Positions 61,025 through 64,000 of a DNA stretch of 64,000 nucleotides are shown in pieces. The translations under genes were made by a program, and so were the position numbers. Numbering within the stretch: position 1 is the stretch's first letter; every line of letters starts with the position of its first letter. Below the pieces are notes generated by a model. That model was given only the letters and a program-made list of their open reading frames with translations. It made no database searches and was not told the DNA's origin. Location: NCBI RefSeq assembly GCF_938046015.1, contig NZ_CALIXW010000044.1, positions 1-64,000 on the forward strand, written 5' to 3'. The DNA comes from an uncultured Porphyromonas sp. (GTDB taxonomy: Bacteria; Bacteroidota; Bacteroidia; Bacteroidales; Porphyromonadaceae).

Positions 61025-62356
61025 CTAAGGTGTAGGCTGGAGTGCGGCAGCGTAGAGGCGGGCAAGCTCGGAGGCAATACGGTCGGCGCTGAAGCGCTGC
61101 ACGGAGCTGCGGCAAGCCTCTCGGTCAAAGCGGCCCTGCCCCCGACGCTCCAGCAGCTCGATGAGGCGCGCCGCGTATTGCTTGGGATCAAAGGCCTCAA
61201 TAAGGTAGCCCGTACGCCCGTCCTCAATGATGTCCTCGGGGCCACCACAGCGGAAGCTAAGGACAGGCGTACCCACCGCGAGCGCCTCGGAGAGCGTCTG
61301 CCCGAAGGTCTCGTAGACACTCGTCGAGAGTACGGCGTCGCTGTGCGCGTAGATCGCTGCGAGTTCGCGGCGATCGCTGACCCGCCCTAGGCTGATGTGG
61401 CTGAGGGCAAGGTCATCAAAGTAGCCCTGCCGCTTGGTCTCCCCGACGAGGACAAGGGTCGTGCGTGCGGCGAACTCGGGGGACTGGGCTCGGAAGGCAC
61501 GCGCTATGGCCTTCAGCAGTTCGGGACCCTTCACCACATCATCCAGCCGCGCGGCTACGAGGGTGAGGTAGTAGCGTCCCGCCTCGTGCCAGCTGGGCAC
61601 GGGCATGGCCTCGGCCGTCTGCGGGGAGAAGAGCTCTAGGTCTATGGGATTGGGGAGGACAAGGGCAGGGCGCGCCGAGCGCATCAGCGGGCTCTCACCG
61701 AAGAGCGCTGCCTCCGCCGTGCTCACTGCTATATAGTGGAAGGCAGGGGAACTGAGGAAGACCTTGCGCTGCCAGATCTGACGAGAGAGGTCATGCTCTG
61801 AGCGGCTGGAGAGCAACGGGCAGTAGCCGCAGCCCTCACGGTAGCGGGGACAGAGCTCAGCCCCCGAAGCCGAGAGCTCCAGCGGCAGGTGGCAGATGCC
61901 CGTCGCCATCCACAGATCGTGCAGCGTGGCAAAGACGGGCTTACCGAGGAGGCTGAGGCGCTGGAGTCCACGCAGCGAGAGGAAGCCCTGATTGATCCAG
62001 TGCAGGTGCAGCACATCCGCCCATTGCACCCAGGGATGGCGGCTCACATCGAAGCCCCAGCGCGCCGTCGAGACGCGGAAGAGGCGTCCGCGGTCGCGTC
62101 CATTACGTAGGTAGATCTCCGCTCGCTCCAGAACGAAAGCAACCTTCGCCCAAATGCGCGCCCCGCTTCCATCGAGGACGGAGCGAACGGCTGCTGCATC
62201 CCCCTCACCACCATGCAGCACCAAGAGCCGCGCCTCCAGCCCTATGGAAGAGAGCCCCTCGAGGAGCCTACGGCAAGCCTCGGCAGCTCCCCCACCCTGC
62301 TCTGCAGTACACAGGAGCAGGACCTTGAGTGGACGCTGAGGATTTGGACTAGGCAT
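61025..62356 (-). CDS. Glycosyltransferase family 4
   Basis: 443 residues, GT-B fold. N-terminal KVLLLCTAEQGGGAAEACRR, a Cys-rich insert near 160-185 (CHLPLELSASGAELCPRYRE, then GCGYCP) seen in a subset of Bacteroidota GT4 enzymes, LVAARLDDVVKGPELLKAIA near 275 and the donor site SVYETFGQTLSEALAVGTPV near 355, then FRCGGPEDI. Cytoplasmic. Lies 31 bases after the flippase gene in the same direction; likely makes O-antigen or another surface glycan. Confidence 0.92.
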   Translation of the reverse strand: MPSPNPQRPLKVLLLCTAEQGGGAAEACRRLLEGLSSIGLEARLLVLHGGEGDAAAVRSVLDGSGARIWAKVAFVLERAEIYLRNGRDRGRLFRVSTARWGFDVSRHPWVQWADVLHLHWINQGFLSLRGLQRLSLLGKPVFATLHDLWMATGICHLPLELSASGAELCPRYREGCGYCPLLSSRSEHDLSRQIWQRKVFLSSPAFHYIAVSTAEAALFGESPLMRSARPALVLPNPIDLELFSPQTAEAMPVPSWHEAGRYYLTLVAARLDDVVKGPELLKAIARAFRAQSPEFAARTTLVLVGETKRQGYFDDLALSHISLGRVSDRRELAAIYAHSDAVLSTSVYETFGQTLSEALAVGTPVLSFRCGGPEDIIEDGRTGYLIEAFDPKQYAARLIELLERRGQGRFDREACRSSVQRFSADRIASELARLYAAALQPTP

Positions 62357-62387
62357 AGCGAAGGGAGGTAAGGATGATGGGACAGGC

Positions 62388-63908
62388 CTAGCGGCGGAAC
62401 TTGGCAGGGAGTCTCCCCTCCAGCATACTCATCAGCTCGGGGGTGATGCGCATCACGAGGAGGCACAGCAGGAGTAGCAGCCCGATGAGGGCCGAGCGCA
62501 CGAAAAGATCCGCCCAGACCGAGCTCATACGCGGCAGGAGGCTATCCGCCCCCCAGGCGAGGAAGGCGATGGGCAGCGTGTAGAGCATACGGAGGCTGAA
62601 GGGATGCACCCCGATCTTGAGGCTCACGAGGCCCTGCTGTAGGCCGTAGCTGACGAGATTGGTCAGGAGCATCGCCAACGCCGCGCCCATCGTACCGAAG
62701 TGCGGGATGAGGTAGATGGTCGAGACGAAGGACATCACCAGCACACTGATGGTGTAGTAGACATTCCAGTAGTAGTAGCGCGAGGTGCTCACCACCGTAT
62801 GGCTGCAGGTCAGGGTTAGCTCCACGAGCTTCGCCAGCCCGAGGAAGAAGAAGATCCACTTGCCGCCAGCGAACTGCTCCCCGTTGGGCATGATGGCGAA
62901 GATGCTGTCTATGTTCACCCAGATCATGATGAAGATCAGGAGGCCAGAGAGCAGCTGGTAGAAGCCCACGAGGCGGTACACATCCTCGACGCGCTGCTTA
63001 TCGCCCTCCTTGGCTGCCTCGGCGATCTTAGGCGCGGCGACGCTGAGGATAGCCCGCATCGGGATCTCGATGATGGAGACCATATAGAAGGCCATCGTAT
63101 AGACCCCTGCCGAGGAGAGCCCCCCCTTATCGATGAAGGCAACCATGAAGAGGTCCATACGCCCCGAGAGCGTGATCCCGATCGAGGTCAGCGTATAGAG
63201 CGCCGAGTAGCGATAGAAGCCGCGACGCATCTCGGGGGAGACGTAGGCGGAATTGTGCCTTAGGCTCAGGGGCGTGATGCGCCCGAGGTAAGCCCCGCTG
63301 GCGAGCATGCAGACGCCGAAGCTCCCGATGAAGCCCCACATCATCGTCGTGAAGTCGATGTAGCCAAAGGCGTAGGCCAGGTAGCAGGCCAGCTGGAGGA
63401 CGCGCAGCAGCACCTCCTTGATCCCCTTAGGTACGGCCACACGCAGCAGCTGGTAGGTGTAGAGCTCCAGCAGTGTCCAGCCCATCGTGAAGAGCGTGAG
63501 GGGGATGACGGCGTAGTAGAAGTCAATGAGCAGCGGGCTATTGGTGCTATAGAGCCCCACCAGCGGCTGACGCAGCAGCACGTAGAGGAGGCTCATCACA
63601 GCGGCACCCACCAGGCCTACCACGGTGACGTAGTAGAAGAAGCCGTGGTTGGGCCCATCCTCAGCGCGGTAGGGATTGGTCGGGCTGTCCTTGAAGAAAG
63701 GGAAGTAACGACTCAGCGAATAGGTCATCCCGAGGAGTCCTAGGCCCGAGAGCTGGGTCGCCAGCTCGGGCAGGAGGCGTGTCAGCCCGATCTCCTCGGG
63801 CGTAAGGTACTTGGCCAGGATGAAGAAGGTCGTCACGAAGCCTATCCCTACGCCGATGTAGGTGACGAGGGTACCGAGTATGCTTTCCTTGGCAGCTAAG
63901 CTGGGCAT
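62388..63908 (-). CDS. Oligosaccharide flippase (Wzx-like, MOP superfamily)
   Basis: 506 residues with about 12 to 14 hydrophobic segments. N-terminus SILGTLVTYIGVGIGFVTTF and LTPEEIGLTRLLPEL are typical of polysaccharide-export flippases. In line with the two glycosyltransferase genes downstream, it probably moves an undecaprenyl-linked repeat unit across the inner membrane. This is a different protein from the flippase at 16288-17784, with little visible similarity beyond the family pattern. Confidence 0.9.
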   Translation of the reverse strand: MPSLAAKESILGTLVTYIGVGIGFVTTFFILAKYLTPEEIGLTRLLPELATQLSGLGLLGMTYSLSRYFPFFKDSPTNPYRAEDGPNHGFFYYVTVVGLVGAAVMSLLYVLLRQPLVGLYSTNSPLLIDFYYAVIPLTLFTMGWTLLELYTYQLLRVAVPKGIKEVLLRVLQLACYLAYAFGYIDFTTMMWGFIGSFGVCMLASGAYLGRITPLSLRHNSAYVSPEMRRGFYRYSALYTLTSIGITLSGRMDLFMVAFIDKGGLSSAGVYTMAFYMVSIIEIPMRAILSVAAPKIAEAAKEGDKQRVEDVYRLVGFYQLLSGLLIFIMIWVNIDSIFAIMPNGEQFAGGKWIFFFLGLAKLVELTLTCSHTVVSTSRYYYWNVYYTISVLVMSFVSTIYLIPHFGTMGAALAMLLTNLVSYGLQQGLVSLKIGVHPFSLRMLYTLPIAFLAWGADSLLPRMSSVWADLFVRSALIGLLLLLCLLVMRITPELMSMLEGRLPAKFRR

Positions 63909-63915
63909 GGACTAT

Positions 63916-64000
63916 CTATATATGTAGGGGACGCGCAGCCTGGCGTCCGAGGTATTCGAGGTAGAGATCAGCCAGAGTCAGCGCAGCCATAGCCGCGACG
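63916..64000 (-). CDS. 3' end of a minus-strand gene (product unknown)
   Basis: On the minus strand one frame is open from the window edge to a TAG at 63916-63918, giving a C-terminal peptide VAAMAALTLADLYLEYLGRQ followed by seven residues. Its position, 7 bases before the flippase start and in the same direction, suggests the next upstream gene of the polysaccharide operon. Too short to identify. Confidence 0.5.
   Translation of the reverse strand, partial: VAAMAALTLADLYLEYLGRQAARPLHI

Overview
The window is a GC-rich chromosomal segment of a Bacteroidota bacterium, most likely Porphyromonas or a close relative. Evidence: promoters carry the Bacteroidota -7 element TAnnTTTG (at least 13 copies placed correctly for a gene); there is a short rpoD-type primary sigma factor with no long N-terminal region 1.1; there is a type IX secretion sorting domain, a TonB-dependent receptor with a CarboxypepD_reg-like domain, a fused E1 alpha/beta oxoacid dehydrogenase and a DtxR-FeoA fusion. 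I see no phage, plasmid, transposase, CRISPR or restriction genes. The gene content is mostly core.

Layout. 1-4.6 kb: 3' part of rpsA, then cobalamin genes cbiJ-cbiD (fused) and cbiB. 5-10 kb: GH3-family protein plus a small membrane protein, ftsE-like ATPase, lysC, menA. 10-14.2 kb: TonB-dependent receptor and a WGR-domain protein. 14.2-25 kb, minus strand: eleven tightly spaced genes (dCMP deaminase, S41 protease, 5-formyl-THF cyclo-ligase, folP, cdaA, a small type IX cargo, a secreted hydrolase, ruvB, a flippase, gamma carbonic anhydrase, a C1 peptidase). 25.5-27.9 kb: purine nucleoside phosphorylase and an acyl-CoA transferase. 28-33.3 kb, minus: lpdA-E2-E1-flavodoxin. 33.9-39.3 kb: lepA-dnaB-M24 peptidase-coaD-SUI1. 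Then tRNA-Arg(CCG), a metallo-beta-lactamase-fold hydrolase, a DUF4476 triple-repeat lipoprotein, a lone GltD-like flavoprotein, O-methyltransferase-ispH-cmk, feoB with its DtxR-FeoA regulator, rpoD, a three-gene glycogen cluster, htpG, fmt, fumC and the start of a surface polysaccharide cluster (two glycosyltransferases, a flippase) that runs off the right edge.

The most unusual content is intergenic. Five separate intergenic regions each hold an array of four (once perhaps five) 18-bp palindromes with consensus CTGASKGATATCMSTCAG, set at a 22-bp period (4-nt spacers, two 23-bp steps). A sixth intergenic region (upstream of lepA) holds an AT-rich array of unrelated palindromes (GAAAAGTAATATTACTTTTC) with the same roughly 22-bp period. 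The shared architecture with different sequences suggests an undescribed class of dispersed DNA element: repeated protein-binding arrays or MITE-like minisatellites. Other points are a sigma-54-like promoter before htpG, a probably leaderless lepA mRNA, and a strong preference for TAG stop codons (about 30 of 51) with TGA almost confined to ATGA overlaps.

Limits: all calls are by eye from sequence and recalled family motifs; no alignment, folding or database search was run.
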